64,000 nucleotides of DNA from Methanoplanus endosymbiosus (GCF_024662215.1 NZ_CP096115.1:2926935-2990934); one strand, 5' to 3'. Counted from the stretch's first letter, positions 53,334 to 62,631 are shown. The notes: a model not told the origin generated them from the sequence alone. Numbers and translations are program-made.

Positions 53334-53349
53334 ACTACGCCACGCTTTC
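53330..53349 (-). repeat. Solo IS605-type right-end tip (second family)
   Basis: Reading leftward, the sequence gaaagcgtggcgtagttcac ends in TTCAC exactly at the stop codon of the DUF1786 gene and matches 31683-31702 at 19 of 20 positions. The preceding 40 bases (to about 53390) include the hairpin-like GAAG-ggaga-CTTC on the plus strand. It looks like a remnant of another TnpB-type element without its gene. Confidence 0.5.
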
Positions 53350-53405
53350 GAAGGGAGACTTCTCGCTTAATCTGTTAAAGTTTTGAATTTTGCAGGCGGT
53401 AATTA

Positions 53406-54487
53406 TAGTCCCTCACCATACTTTTATTAATAACTTCCGCTTATGATTTGATATGCCCAGGCCTGAAAAAATTTCTATTATACATCATATGACTATAGAA
53501 GGACTGAATATACAAATTACTAAATTAGAGACAAACACAAAAGTGTTAAACAGATTACATTTTATAAAACATCGGTATAGTGGATATAGTGTTGAAAAAG
53601 CAGCTGAAATGGTCGGAGTATCCCATAATACAGGTTACATTTGGCAACGGAGATGGAATGAAATAGGTTATAATGGTTTAATTCCTCGCTATGCCGGAGG
53701 GAAACCATCAAAACTTTCAGATGAAGAGAAGGAGGATTTATTAGTTAAATTAAAACTAAAGAACCATTGGGCCACTAATGAGGTTAGAAATCTAATAAAA
53801 CAGGAATATAATGTTGAATATTCAACTAAACAAATAAGATTAATACTCAAAAAATTTGGAATGAAGTATTCTAAACCATATCCATTAGATTACAGAAGGC
53901 CAGCTGATGCTGAGGAAATTCTAAAAAAAAATATTGGGGATATTGAAAAAGGCACTATAATTGGTTTTTTTGATGAATCATCTCCACAAACCACGTCAAA
54001 CTCGCAAAAATTGTGGTATTTCAACAAGGTTCCTTTAATCAAAAATACAACCAAATACAAAGCAAACACATTTGGTTTCTATGCAATCAATGGCAAATCA
54101 GTTTTAGAGTTTATGGAACATTCAAAAAAAGAAGATGTATGTTCCTTTTTAGAGGATATAAGAAATCAAAATCCTGAAATACCAATATTGATTGTCTTGG
54201 ATAACTCTAGATCTCATAGGGCAAATCTTACTATAGAAACTTCTGAAAAGTTAGGCATAAAATTAGCTTTTTTACCCCCATATTCTCCGGATCTTAATCC
54301 AATTGAATTCATTTGGAAGAGTATAAAACGAGTTATTTCAGAAACGTTCATCTATAATTTGGAATATATGAAGGATATAATAAAGAGTAATTTCCTAATC
54401 TACAGTAGTAAAAAAAGTTATGCTGGAAGTTGGATGAAAAAATTTCTTCCTGAGGAATATATTTAATAAACCATAGGTACTGGACTA
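53406..54487 (+). mobile_element. IS630-family insertion sequence, complete, 1082 bp
   Basis: The terminal inverted repeats are TAGTCCCTCACC at the left and, reversed, TAGTCCAGTACC at the right. Each is flanked by TA (53404-53405 and 54488-54489), the target duplication of this family. One transposase fills the element. It is markedly more AT-rich than its neighbours, which suggests recent arrival. Confidence 0.88.
53453..54466 (+). CDS. IS630 family DDE transposase
   Basis: A 337-residue transposase. An N-terminal helix-turn-helix region (GYSVEKAAEMVGVSHNTGYIWQRR) and a winged-helix follow-up (GGKPSKLSDEEKEDLLVKLKL) precede the DDE core: FFDESS, VLDNSRSHRA and SPDLNPIEFIWKSIK. The frame is complete and all three catalytic acids are present. 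It is AT-rich with codon use unlike the adjacent nrdD. The element lies between the DUF1786 gene and the surface-protein gene and breaks neither. Confidence 0.93.
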   Translation: MPRPEKISIIHHMTIEGLNIQITKLETNTKVLNRLHFIKHRYSGYSVEKAAEMVGVSHNTGYIWQRRWNEIGYNGLIPRYAGGKPSKLSDEEKEDLLVKLKLKNHWATNEVRNLIKQEYNVEYSTKQIRLILKKFGMKYSKPYPLDYRRPADAEEILKKNIGDIEKGTIIGFFDESSPQTTSNSQKLWYFNKVPLIKNTTKYKANTFGFYAINGKSVLEFMEHSKKEDVCSFLEDIRNQNPEIPILIVLDNSRSHRANLTIETSEKLGIKLAFLPPYSPDLNPIEFIWKSIKRVISETFIYNLEYMKDIIKSNFLIYSSKKSYAGSWMKKFLPEEYI

Positions 54488-54590
54488 TAGTAAATGGTCA
54501 CCTGAAATTAATCAGTTGTGATTATAATTAACCGCCTTTTTTTATGTTCCTGAAATTACTTATAAATAAAAACAGAATCAAATTGTTCCC

Positions 54591-55358
54591 ATGGAAAGGC
54601 AGGATTTAATATTTTTTATCGGCGCAATTGCCATAGTAGTAATTCTGGCTCTTGTTGTAAAGCCGTTAATAAACGGAGACCCGATTATTCCCCTGCCTGA
54701 AGAATCAAATGATACAATATCAGTCCCGCAGCAGATTCCTGTTCCGCAGGGCGCTATGGATAATCCCTATTCTCCGTCCCTTTCAGTAAATCCTACAGCA
54801 GCATCTACTCCTGAATGGGACGGGCAGACTCCGAGAGAGGTGCAGTTTGTAGATCCCTCAACTTACAATATGCAGTGGGAGTCTCAGCTCAAAGACTTTG
54901 GGTTCAATGTCCCTGCTGATGAGGAGATAAATGAGACATATGTCACATATGCCGAGATCAACGGTCAGTGGGATGCTACAACTCAGATATTCAATATTCC
55001 GTATCCATACTGGATTATGGATGTGACGCTGGAGGATTTTGGTTCTGTTGGTGGTGAGGGTGCAGAAGCAGGTCAGCAGTTCTATCTCACCCCTTCAATA
55101 AACATTCAGGTGATGGATGCCGATAAGCCAAACGGCGTTGAATATATCCTTAATACCATGACTGAAGCCCCTCTGCCGGAGGAAGTACTTCTGGAAGGCG
55201 TGGATGAATCCGGGGCAACAATTGAGAGGGGAGTGTTTGAAGGTTTCATCTGGCGGCATGAATTTTATGAAGGATTTGGGAATTATTACTTCATAATCCA
55301 CCCGAATATGCTTCAGTCCTATAAGATAGAGATTAAAATTCCGGCCGGTTATGTCTGA
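54591..55358 (+). CDS. Membrane-anchored extracellular protein, hypothetical
   Basis: A 255-residue protein with one N-terminal membrane helix (residues about 7-24, LIFFIGAIAIVVILALVV), then a Pro/Ser/Thr/Gln-rich linker to about residue 75, and a beta-rich outer domain with many aromatic residues (YPYWIMDVTLEDF, EGFIWRHEFYEGFGNYYF). I do not recognise a family. It is monocistronic, starting 124 bases after the IS630 element; the flanking promoter could be affected by that element. Confidence 0.7.
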   Translation: MERQDLIFFIGAIAIVVILALVVKPLINGDPIIPLPEESNDTISVPQQIPVPQGAMDNPYSPSLSVNPTAASTPEWDGQTPREVQFVDPSTYNMQWESQLKDFGFNVPADEEINETYVTYAEINGQWDATTQIFNIPYPYWIMDVTLEDFGSVGGEGAEAGQQFYLTPSINIQVMDADKPNGVEYILNTMTEAPLPEEVLLEGVDESGATIERGVFEGFIWRHEFYEGFGNYYFIIHPNMLQSYKIEIKIPAGYV

Positions 55359-55500
55359 TCTGTGTCAGCTTCAGAGTAGTTCCGGTGCGTGCCGGAATTA
55401 AAAAAGAGATCTGGATTTGAGCTGAGTCCTGAAAATTCCGGTCTGAAATTTTATTTTTATTTCAGATATTCAGCTTTATTGAGATATTTGGTTTTTTGCA

Positions 55501-56379
55501 TCAGTTTTGTAATTTTTGTAACTTTTTTGCAGATATACTGTGAACAGCTATAAATTCCCTGATAATTTTAGCTGCAACCATTGCAGTCTGGCCTGAATCT
55601 GTCGGGCAGACCTCTACATAATCAAATGCAGATGCGTAAGGACCGATCTTTCTGATAACATCTCTGATGTCAAATGTGTCAAGCCCGAACGGTTCAGGTG
55701 TTCCAAGTCCGGGAGTCAGGCAGCAGTCGATGGCATCTGCATCAACGGACAGGTAGGTTTTTCTTCCGGAGATTATGCTGATTATTTCATCACAGATTGC
55801 AGCTATGCCCCTTCTTCTGACATCATCAGGAGAATAGAGATGAATCCTGTCATTGTCCTGTGCAAGCCGGAATTCTTCTTCAGGGCCGCTTCGTGCGCCG
55901 ATGATGAATATCTCTGCGCCCATATCAAAGGCCCTTCTGGTGACACAGGCGTGGTTGAAGGGAGTACTGCCGAATTCATCCCTTAAATCCAGGTGGGCAT
56001 CGCAGACTACATAGCATTCGGGCCTTATGGCATTCATCGCACCTATTGTCAGTGAATGCTCTCCACCGAGAATTACCGGGAATTTATTGTCTTCTGTGAA
56101 GTCACGCACTGCTGATTCAACTTCGCATACCACCATCTCAGGAACGGTTGATATTTCAAGATCACCCATGTCGCATACCGCAATTTCAGAGAAATGTATA
56201 TCTAAATCCGGAAGGTATGTCTCAAAATTCCAGGATGCTTCTCTTATGGCCTTGGGGCCAAGCCTTGTTCCAGGAAGGTACGATGTTGTTCCGTCATAAG
56301 GCACACCAAACATTATATAATCAGCATCAGCATATTCGGACTCTGCATCTGCAAAAAAAGGTTTTAGAAAGTATTGCAT
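55501..56379 (-). CDS. speB: Agmatinase
   Basis: A 292-residue ureohydrolase that splits agmatine into putrescine and urea. The binuclear manganese site is complete: GGEHS, DAHLDLR, and DADAID in SVDADAIDCCLTPG. N-terminal FGVPYDGTTSYLPGTRLGP is typical. The ATG at 56379 lies 5 bases after the aif5A stop, so the two form an operon. Putrescine feeds polyamine synthesis, and a polyamine is used to modify aIF5A, so the pairing is functional. Confidence 0.94.
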   Translation of the reverse strand: MQYFLKPFFADAESEYADADYIMFGVPYDGTTSYLPGTRLGPKAIREASWNFETYLPDLDIHFSEIAVCDMGDLEISTVPEMVVCEVESAVRDFTEDNKFPVILGGEHSLTIGAMNAIRPECYVVCDAHLDLRDEFGSTPFNHACVTRRAFDMGAEIFIIGARSGPEEEFRLAQDNDRIHLYSPDDVRRRGIAAICDEIISIISGRKTYLSVDADAIDCCLTPGLGTPEPFGLDTFDIRDVIRKIGPYASAFDYVEVCPTDSGQTAMVAAKIIREFIAVHSISAKKLQKLQN

Positions 56380-56384
56380 TTTAT

Positions 56385-56765
56385 CTAATTGTCAAGTTTC
56401 TTCTTTCCAAGTGATGAGATGTATGGAATTTCTGAACCAGCCTCAAGTTTTGAAGCTTTATCTTCACCAATATTCATCTCAAACATCTCAAAGTCCTTGA
56501 CATCCATTAACTGGACTGTGTCGCCTGCTATTGATATGACCTGCGCGCTTCTTCTCTCTACAATCGGGACGTAGGTCTTTGCTGAAACCGGCTGAACGAT
56601 TGATCTCTTTACGCCGTCAAATATTCCCATTGCATCAATTCTTGACTTTGCAGCACCGTGTTTTCCGGGTTTTGAGGTGGCTATTGAGAGAATTTTACAT
56701 GGTTCCTCTTCAATTACAACGTAGCGGCCTTCTTTTAATTTTCCAATTTCTGTCTGTTCTTTCAT
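56385..56765 (-). CDS. eif5a: Translation initiation factor 5A (aIF5A)
   Basis: A 126-residue elongation-promoting factor that relieves stalls in peptide-bond formation. Lys35 in SKPGKHGAAKSRID is the lysine turned into hypusine (or deoxyhypusine in archaea). The C-terminal OB domain ends at KKLDN. The ATG at 56765 is chosen; the longer frame starts with TTG at 56774. It is upstream of speB in one operon. Confidence 0.95.
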   Translation of the reverse strand: MKEQTEIGKLKEGRYVVIEEEPCKILSIATSKPGKHGAAKSRIDAMGIFDGVKRSIVQPVSAKTYVPIVERRSAQVISIAGDTVQLMDVKDFEMFEMNIGEDKASKLEAGSEIPYISSLGKKKLDN

Positions 56766-56839
56766 GATGATCAAACTCTATATATTATATCTAAATCACC
56801 TTAAATAAAATCAACGAAAAAAGAAAGGTTGGTTACAGG

Positions 56840-57622
56840 ATGCAGAAAGATTTTAAAAAACACTGTGAGGAGATGTCACAGAGGGTAATTGACGGTATTT
56901 CCGGGATTGCAGGTACCCGTGAGGGCGCAGGAATTGTCTGTCAGGGTGCTGACGGCACGCCGACAAAACTTATCGACAAAATCGCGGAAGATATTATATT
57001 TAATTATATACGGGAGAATAACCTCTGCCGTTATGCGATCAGCGAGGAGGCCGGAATATATGATTTTGGTTCAGGTGAGGGCCGGATTTTTCTTGATCCG
57101 GTTGACGGGACGCACAATGCACTGACCGGAAACCCGTTTTATGCTCTCTCTGTTGCCTATGAGTATGAAGGAGAGATTACACATGCATTTGTGAAGGATC
57201 TCGCACATGGCGAACTGTTTTATGCCTCTGAAGAGACTGGTGCTGAGGTGGACGGGGAGAAAGTATCTGTATCTGATACTGATCTCCTGGAGAAGGCAAC
57301 ACTCAGCGTCTATGGTAAGAAATTTGATCCGACAACCATACAGAAACTCGGCAAAAAGATAAGGCGGTGGAGGCTGTACGGTGCATCAGCCCTTGAACTC
57401 TGCTATGTCGGTGCGGGCCGGCTTGACGGGTTTGTTGATGTCAGGGATACATTAAGGGTCACTGATGCCGCGGCCGGCATGTTTTTCTGTAAATGTGCAG
57501 GTGGTGTTGTTACTGACCGGACGGGCGGGCCGGTTAATTTTTCTGATGATGTATCGGACGGGCGCTGCCTTGTTGCGACAAACGGATGTATTCATAGTAA
57601 GGTTATCGAATATCTCAGGTGA
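56840..57622 (+). CDS. suhB: Bifunctional inositol monophosphatase/fructose-1,6-bisphosphatase
   Basis: A 260-residue magnesium-dependent sugar phosphatase of the archaeal IMP/FBPase type, used in gluconeogenesis and inositol-lipid synthesis. The metal sites are the glutamates in ISEEAG, DPVDGTHNAL (DPxDGT), and the C-terminal DVRDTLRVTDAAAG. It lies 27 bases before the NAD kinase start on the same strand; in some archaea these two functions are fused. Confidence 0.9.
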   Translation: MQKDFKKHCEEMSQRVIDGISGIAGTREGAGIVCQGADGTPTKLIDKIAEDIIFNYIRENNLCRYAISEEAGIYDFGSGEGRIFLDPVDGTHNALTGNPFYALSVAYEYEGEITHAFVKDLAHGELFYASEETGAEVDGEKVSVSDTDLLEKATLSVYGKKFDPTTIQKLGKKIRRWRLYGASALELCYVGAGRLDGFVDVRDTLRVTDAAAGMFFCKCAGGVVTDRTGGPVNFSDDVSDGRCLVATNGCIHSKVIEYLR

Positions 57623-57649
57623 GAGTAGAAGGGCTGTTAGGTTTTGCAT

Positions 57650-58468
57650 ATGAAATTTGGAATTGTATCGCGTCCGGACAATAAGGATGTTTTAGAGTAT
57701 GCAAAGGAATTTGGTGAATTCATATCCAAAAGAGGGCATGAGGTAATATTTGAGAAGAAGACGGCGGATGCACTCGGCATTGAAGGTGGGGTTCTCTTCT
57801 CCGGAATTGATACTGATATTATAGTTGTTATCGGAGGGGATGGTTCTGTTCTTCGGTGTGTCCGGGAGATAAGCAGGCAGATTCCTCTTCTCTGTATCAA
57901 TAAGGGCCATGTGGGATTTTTATCTGAACTTGAGCCTGATGAGGCAAGGGAGCAGTTTGAGAAGATTGAATCCGGAAATTACACTCTTGAGGAGCGGATG
58001 AGGCTTTCAGTGAAGGTTGACGGTTATAATGTCGGTGATGCACTCAATGAGGCTGTCATTGTCACATCGCGTCCTGCCAAAATTCTTGAGTTTACAATAA
58101 ATGTGGATCATGTTCCGGCTGAGCGGTTCAGGGCGGACGGTGTTCTGATAAGCACGCCTACAGGTTCCACAGGTTATGCAATGAGTGCCGGCGGGCCTAT
58201 TGTTGATCCCTTTATTGAATGTTTTCTGGTAGTGCCGCTGGCACCGTACCATCTCTCGTCAAGGCCGCATCTCATCAGCATTGAGCGAAGGGTTGGTGTT
58301 GAGCTTGACAGCCCCAAGCCGGCTGATCTTGTTATTGACGGTGAGCTTATTATGGAACTGTACAACGGCAATGTTGTTACGGTTGAGAAATCTGAGAATC
58401 CGGCATTATTCATCAACCTCGGCAAAAATTTCTTTGCAAAAGTTGACAGCAAACTGAAGAGTGTGTGA
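57650..58468 (+). CDS. nadK: NAD kinase
   Basis: A 272-residue enzyme that phosphorylates NAD to NADP. Motifs are IVVIGGDGSVLR (GGDG), INKGHVGFLSEL, and TPTGSTGYAMSAGGPIVDP. The ATG at 57650 (MKFGIV) is chosen over the TTG at 57644 because it opens the family-typical strand. It follows suhB by 27 bases and is followed by an AT-rich gap of about 240 bases. Confidence 0.95.
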   Translation: MKFGIVSRPDNKDVLEYAKEFGEFISKRGHEVIFEKKTADALGIEGGVLFSGIDTDIIVVIGGDGSVLRCVREISRQIPLLCINKGHVGFLSELEPDEAREQFEKIESGNYTLEERMRLSVKVDGYNVGDALNEAVIVTSRPAKILEFTINVDHVPAERFRADGVLISTPTGSTGYAMSAGGPIVDPFIECFLVVPLAPYHLSSRPHLISIERRVGVELDSPKPADLVIDGELIMELYNGNVVTVEKSENPALFINLGKNFFAKVDSKLKSV

Positions 58469-58707
58469 TTTTTAATCTATTTTTCTGGAATATTTTGGTT
58501 GTTTCATTTTCAGAGTAGTAGGCTATTTAACTGCACCATGGGACCTGCCATCCTTAATGCTGAATTTTTTTGTTCCTGTCAGTAGAGTAAATCTGCTCAT
58601 AATTTTCTGATGGTTATTCTGCAATACCTTCTCCCGTTTGTTCTGACAATTTGTAAAAGGCTTATCAGTTCTGCAGATCAATTCTTTAAACAGGAGGTTT
58701 GTGGAAA

Positions 58708-59208
58708 TTGCAGGTTTCAATGAAGCTTGAGGTCAGGGATCTGCCGGGGCAGCTCCTTGAAGCCTTAAAACCAATATCGGAAGTTGGCGGAAATATAAAG
58801 TCGGTGATACATAAACGTGATCCGCTGTCTGAAAACGGAACTCTTGACGTTCAGATCCAGCTTGAACTTCCGGAAGGAAAGCTCGATGAGATGCTTGATC
58901 TTATTAAGAGAAGTAATGTGAATATTCTGAGGGTTGGTGAGGAGCAGCACCTGATAAGAAAGTCCTTCATTCTTATAGGTCATCTCCTGCATACTGATCT
59001 CAGTGACACTGTGCAGAAGATTGATGATACCGGATTTGCAGAAGTGGGTGAACTGTCAATGGTTATGCCGGCGATAAACGAGCCGACATCTGCGAAGATG
59101 ACAATAAAATCCGACAGCCTGAAGGATATTGACCGTGCCCTCGATATTCTGCGTGATATTGCAGTGAAGAAGGATATTCTGATAATAGAACCACTGGAGG
59201 ATTTTTAA
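58708..59208 (+). CDS. ACT-domain amino-acid-binding protein
   Basis: A 166-residue protein with two ACT-like halves (LEVRDLPGQLLEALKPISEVGGNI and SFILIGHLLHTDLSDTVQKIDDTGF). Such domains bind amino acids. The downstream homoserine dehydrogenase lacks its own ACT domain, and the two genes overlap by 1 base, so this could be a separate regulatory subunit or threonine sensor; inference. The TTG at 58708 is preferred because AGGAGG ends 10 bases before it; the TTG at 58699 is too close and the ATG at 58720 too far. Confidence 0.82.
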   Translation: MQVSMKLEVRDLPGQLLEALKPISEVGGNIKSVIHKRDPLSENGTLDVQIQLELPEGKLDEMLDLIKRSNVNILRVGEEQHLIRKSFILIGHLLHTDLSDTVQKIDDTGFAEVGELSMVMPAINEPTSAKMTIKSDSLKDIDRALDILRDIAVKKDILIIEPLEDF

Positions 59209-60194
59209 TGAAGATTGCAATAATCGGTTTTGGCTCTGTTGGTAAGGGAATTGCTTCAATAATCAGGGATAAAGGTCTTGGTATTACAGTAACCGCTATT
59301 GCCGACTCAAAGAGTGCTGCAATAGATAATGATGGCCTTGATATTCAGTCAGTCTTCACTGCAAAGGAGAATTCCGGAATATGCGGGAAGATCGGGCTGA
59401 CCCCTGATGATGTCATATCGGATGCTGATTTTGATGTATTAATTGAGGTTACACCTACAGATGCAGAGACCGGAGAGCCTGCACTTGGCTATATACGAAG
59501 GGCACTTTCGTCAGGCAGGCACGTCATCACATCCAATAAAGGGCCGGTTGCACTGAAATATCCGGAACTGAAGGCTCTTGCGGATGAAAACGGTGTTGAG
59601 TTCAGGTTTGAGGCAACGGTATGCGGTGCAATTCCAATTATATTCTCGCTGCAAAACGGCCTTGCCGGCAATAAAATAAAAAGAATATATGGTGTCTTCA
59701 ACGGGACATGCAATTATATCCTGACAAGAATGGCTGATGAAAAGCTCACATACAGTCAGGCACTGCTTGAGGCAAGGGAACTTGGATATGCCGAAGCTGA
59801 TCCCACCTATGATGTCATGGGCATAGATGCGGCGATAAAGCTGGTAATTCTTGCAAATACGGTTCTTGGGTATGAAAAAACCCTTGAGGATGTTGAAATT
59901 GTCGGGATAAATATGATAACGTCAGAATCCCTTCAGCTTGCAGGTGAGGATGATCTGACCATACGTCTGATTGGTGAGATTGACTGCGAAAAAGAGATGT
60001 TAAGAGTCATGCCGCGTGTTCTTCCGAAGAACCACACTCTTGTGGTTCAGGATACCCTTAATGCAGTTACTGCGGAGACGGATCTTGCAGGGGAGGTTAC
60101 ATTAATCGGGCGTGGTGCAGGCTCTGTAGAGACCGCAAGCGCAATTATTGCGGATCTGCTCTTCATCAGGAAATTAAATGGCCGGTGTGCTTGA
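59208..60194 (+). CDS. hom: Homoserine dehydrogenase
   Basis: A 328-residue enzyme that reduces aspartate semialdehyde to homoserine, leading to threonine and methionine. The nucleotide loop is GFGSVGKGI (residues 7-15), SNKGPVALKYPEL marks the substrate region, and FNGTCNYILTRM and GYAEADPTYDVMGIDAA are family signatures. It uses the Asd product made at 5-6 kb. It lacks the C-terminal ACT domain of larger forms. It overlaps the ACT gene by 1 base and the next gene by 17. Confidence 0.95.
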   Translation: MKIAIIGFGSVGKGIASIIRDKGLGITVTAIADSKSAAIDNDGLDIQSVFTAKENSGICGKIGLTPDDVISDADFDVLIEVTPTDAETGEPALGYIRRALSSGRHVITSNKGPVALKYPELKALADENGVEFRFEATVCGAIPIIFSLQNGLAGNKIKRIYGVFNGTCNYILTRMADEKLTYSQALLEARELGYAEADPTYDVMGIDAAIKLVILANTVLGYEKTLEDVEIVGINMITSESLQLAGEDDLTIRLIGEIDCEKEMLRVMPRVLPKNHTLVVQDTLNAVTAETDLAGEVTLIGRGAGSVETASAIIADLLFIRKLNGRCA

Positions 60195-61308
60195 GAAGAG
60201 GCGTGAGCTTCTTGGGTTTATGAGGGATCTTACCCTCGAAAAAGGATTTTTTACAGTAAATGATATTGCCGGAACTTCAGGCATTCCACGAAGCACTGTG
60301 CAGGACTGGGTAAACCGTCTTGCCGGTGAAAAGTGCATTATTTTAAAGGAGGAGAAGAGGGGCAGAGTTCCGGCGAGGTATGTGACCACCGGAACTATGC
60401 TTCAGTCGGCATGCAAGAGGATTTTCACAACTGTTGACGGGGATAAGGTTCTGATATTTCATGAGTGCAGAAGCGGCGGCTGTGCGGCATTCTGCCGGCA
60501 TCATCATGATCTTGCGGGAGGTGGAATCTCAAGGGCGACAAGGGAGGGGACACTGCTCGTTGAGTACGCATCTGTTGCGGAGCATAAGGATGATATGAGG
60601 AGAATCGGCCTTTTTCCTGATCCTGCTGTAGGTATTGCCGATGTCAGAAGGTCAGGTGATAATGGTGAGTATATCATTCAGATTATCCGCTGCATTGGCG
60701 GGCCGGCTTATTCCCTTACAGATATGATGAGCCTTGCAGAGGGTGTTGTTGATGTTAAGACCAGAAGGATAGAGGGCAGTGTTGTTGAGGGTGAGGTGAC
60801 GACAAAGGCGCTCAGCCATCTGATAATAGGTATTGATGACACCGATACAGAAGAGGGCGGTGCAACCTTTGCCCTTGCTCTTGGTCTGCTCCAGTACCTG
60901 CAGAAGATTAAAGGGGTCATTCCCATAGCCCACCGTGTGGTTATGCTTAAGCCTGACCCTTCTATCTGCACTGCGGGGAATTCATGCAGTTATATTGAAC
61001 TTGCAGTTGATCCGACTGTTTTTTCCCATGTTAAGGAGCTTGCACTCCGGTTTGTTGAGGATGAGTCATTATCTGAGAACTGGGGTGTTGCGTTCAAATG
61101 CGGCTTTGAGATCAGTGATGATCTAAGGAAATTTGGCCGGCTTTCAAGGACTGAGATTCTGGATGAGGTTTTTGCCCGGAATGTTGCAAAGGATAACAGA
61201 ATGACTCTTCATGGCGGCAGGGGCATTATCGGGGCACTTGCAGCAATAACTTTCCGTGGACTTTCCAATGATATTCAGTTAAATCCGTATGCTGAATATG
61301 ATGCCTGA
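60178..61308 (+). CDS. TiaS-like GIDDTD-domain protein with N-terminal winged helix
   Basis: A 376-residue protein. Residues 1-70 form a winged helix (VNDIAGTSGIPRSTVQDWVNRL). A middle region has clustered Cys/His (CRSGGCAAFCRHHHD). The C-terminal half begins LIIGIDDTDTEEGGATFALALGLL, the acidic motif of tRNA-Ile2 agmatinylcytidine synthetase. It may belong to a methanogenesis-marker family, but I am not sure. It overlaps hom by 17 bases. The enzyme's full TiaS Zn ribbon and OB parts are not visible, so tRNA activity should not be assumed. Confidence 0.65.
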   Translation: MAGVLEKRRELLGFMRDLTLEKGFFTVNDIAGTSGIPRSTVQDWVNRLAGEKCIILKEEKRGRVPARYVTTGTMLQSACKRIFTTVDGDKVLIFHECRSGGCAAFCRHHHDLAGGGISRATREGTLLVEYASVAEHKDDMRRIGLFPDPAVGIADVRRSGDNGEYIIQIIRCIGGPAYSLTDMMSLAEGVVDVKTRRIEGSVVEGEVTTKALSHLIIGIDDTDTEEGGATFALALGLLQYLQKIKGVIPIAHRVVMLKPDPSICTAGNSCSYIELAVDPTVFSHVKELALRFVEDESLSENWGVAFKCGFEISDDLRKFGRLSRTEILDEVFARNVAKDNRMTLHGGRGIIGALAAITFRGLSNDIQLNPYAEYDA

Positions 61309-61374
61309 ACTGTCTGTAATTCAGAACCGTTTGATTAATCAGTTATCTAAGTTGATATTAATATCAGGATAACT

Positions 61375-61941
61375 ATGACAGAGAGAAAATTTTTGGTATA
61401 TTTACTCCCGGCTCTTCTGCTGGTTTTTGCATGTGTGCTGGTGTCCGGATGTACTGGCGCTGATCAGGCAGGTAATGGCCAGTTAAGCGTTTCAGATGGA
61501 AAGACTTCACAGGTTGCAGCACAGGCGGGGGATAAGGTGTCTGTATATTATAAAGGAACACTTGATGACGGTGAGATCTTTGATCAGTCTAAGGAAGGAA
61601 TCCCTCTGGTATTCGTTCTTGGTTCAGGCCGTATGATCGAGGGTTTTGATGCTGCTGTTTTTGGCATGAAACCCGGAGAGTCAAAGACTGTAACACTTAC
61701 TCCTGATATAGCATATGGCGAGTACAATGAGGGCCTTCTCTTTCCGGCTAACAGATCATCCTTCCCTGAAGGAGAGGAACCTGAAGTCGGCCAGCAGTTT
61801 TATATCTCCGATAATTCCGGCATGCAGTATCCGGTTACAATTGTAGATATTACAGAGGATGAGATTATTCTCGATGCAAATCATCATCTTGCAGGTGAGA
61901 ACCTGACCTTTGAAATAACACTTGAGTCGGTTGAGAGATAA
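61375..61941 (+). CDS. FKBP-type peptidyl-prolyl isomerase, lipoprotein
   Basis: A 188-residue isomerase outside the membrane. Its signal ends in a lipobox (LVSGC, Cys near residue 28), so it is probably a lipid-anchored surface protein. The FKBP core is DKVSVYYKGTLDDGEIFDQS and GMKPGESKTVTLTPDIAYGEYNEGL, with the SlyD-type inserted flap after it. A shorter cytoplasmic paralogue follows 88 bases downstream on the same strand. Confidence 0.9.
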   Translation: MTERKFLVYLLPALLLVFACVLVSGCTGADQAGNGQLSVSDGKTSQVAAQAGDKVSVYYKGTLDDGEIFDQSKEGIPLVFVLGSGRMIEGFDAAVFGMKPGESKTVTLTPDIAYGEYNEGLLFPANRSSFPEGEEPEVGQQFYISDNSGMQYPVTIVDITEDEIILDANHHLAGENLTFEITLESVER

Positions 61942-62029
61942 ATTCAAAATTCATCTATTTTTTTATACCTTTTTAGGCAGAGTTCCACAGGCGCTTCTGT
62001 TATATATCTGACTGACCTAAGATAGTGGG

Positions 62030-62473
62030 ATGCCAGGGGCAGAGAAAGGAGACCTTTTACTTGTTCATTTTACGAGCAGGACATCGGAAGGCGAAATATT
62101 TGAATCATCTCTTGAGGGCGATCCCCAGGAGGTGCGGCTTGGTGAGGGCAAAATAAATCCCGCATTTGAGGAGGCTCTTACAGGCATGAAACCCGGAGAT
62201 AAGAAAACAGTTACTCTTCCGGCTGAGAAGGCATACGGGAATTACAAGAGCAGGCTCGTCTTCCGGATGAAAAAGAAGCATCTCAATCTTGTGGGAGATC
62301 CTGAAAAGGGTGATATGGTAAACATCACACTTCCAAACGGCAAAAAGGCTTTTGTGGAAGTGGTTGAGTCGTCAGGTAAATACCTGAAGGTGGACGGCAA
62401 TCATCCTATGGCGGGCGAGGATATGGAGTATGAAATTATGCTTGTGGATATACTTCCGGCTGAGAAGATCTGA
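62030..62473 (+). CDS. FKBP-type peptidyl-prolyl isomerase (SlyD-like), cytoplasmic
   Basis: A 147-residue isomerase with no signal peptide. It shares the layout of the lipoprotein before it: GDLLLVHFTSRTSEGEIFESS, GMKPGDKKTVTLPAEKAYGNYKS and a C-terminal DGNHPMAGEDMEYEIML. It should assist protein folding in the cytoplasm. The pair looks like a local duplication with one member retargeted. Confidence 0.92.
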   Translation: MPGAEKGDLLLVHFTSRTSEGEIFESSLEGDPQEVRLGEGKINPAFEEALTGMKPGDKKTVTLPAEKAYGNYKSRLVFRMKKKHLNLVGDPEKGDMVNITLPNGKKAFVEVVESSGKYLKVDGNHPMAGEDMEYEIMLVDILPAEKI

Positions 62474-62631
62474 GCTATGATCCATATGTCTAAGCTGATT
62501 ATCTGAGTTTTGACCTGGATATATCTATAGGTTTTGCTGTAGGTTTATCCGGAATTTACTATTTTTTGTGGGTATTATTTCTCTATCTTTATCAGTTTTC
62601 TCCTCAAATAATAATGAACTGACTGAGTACA

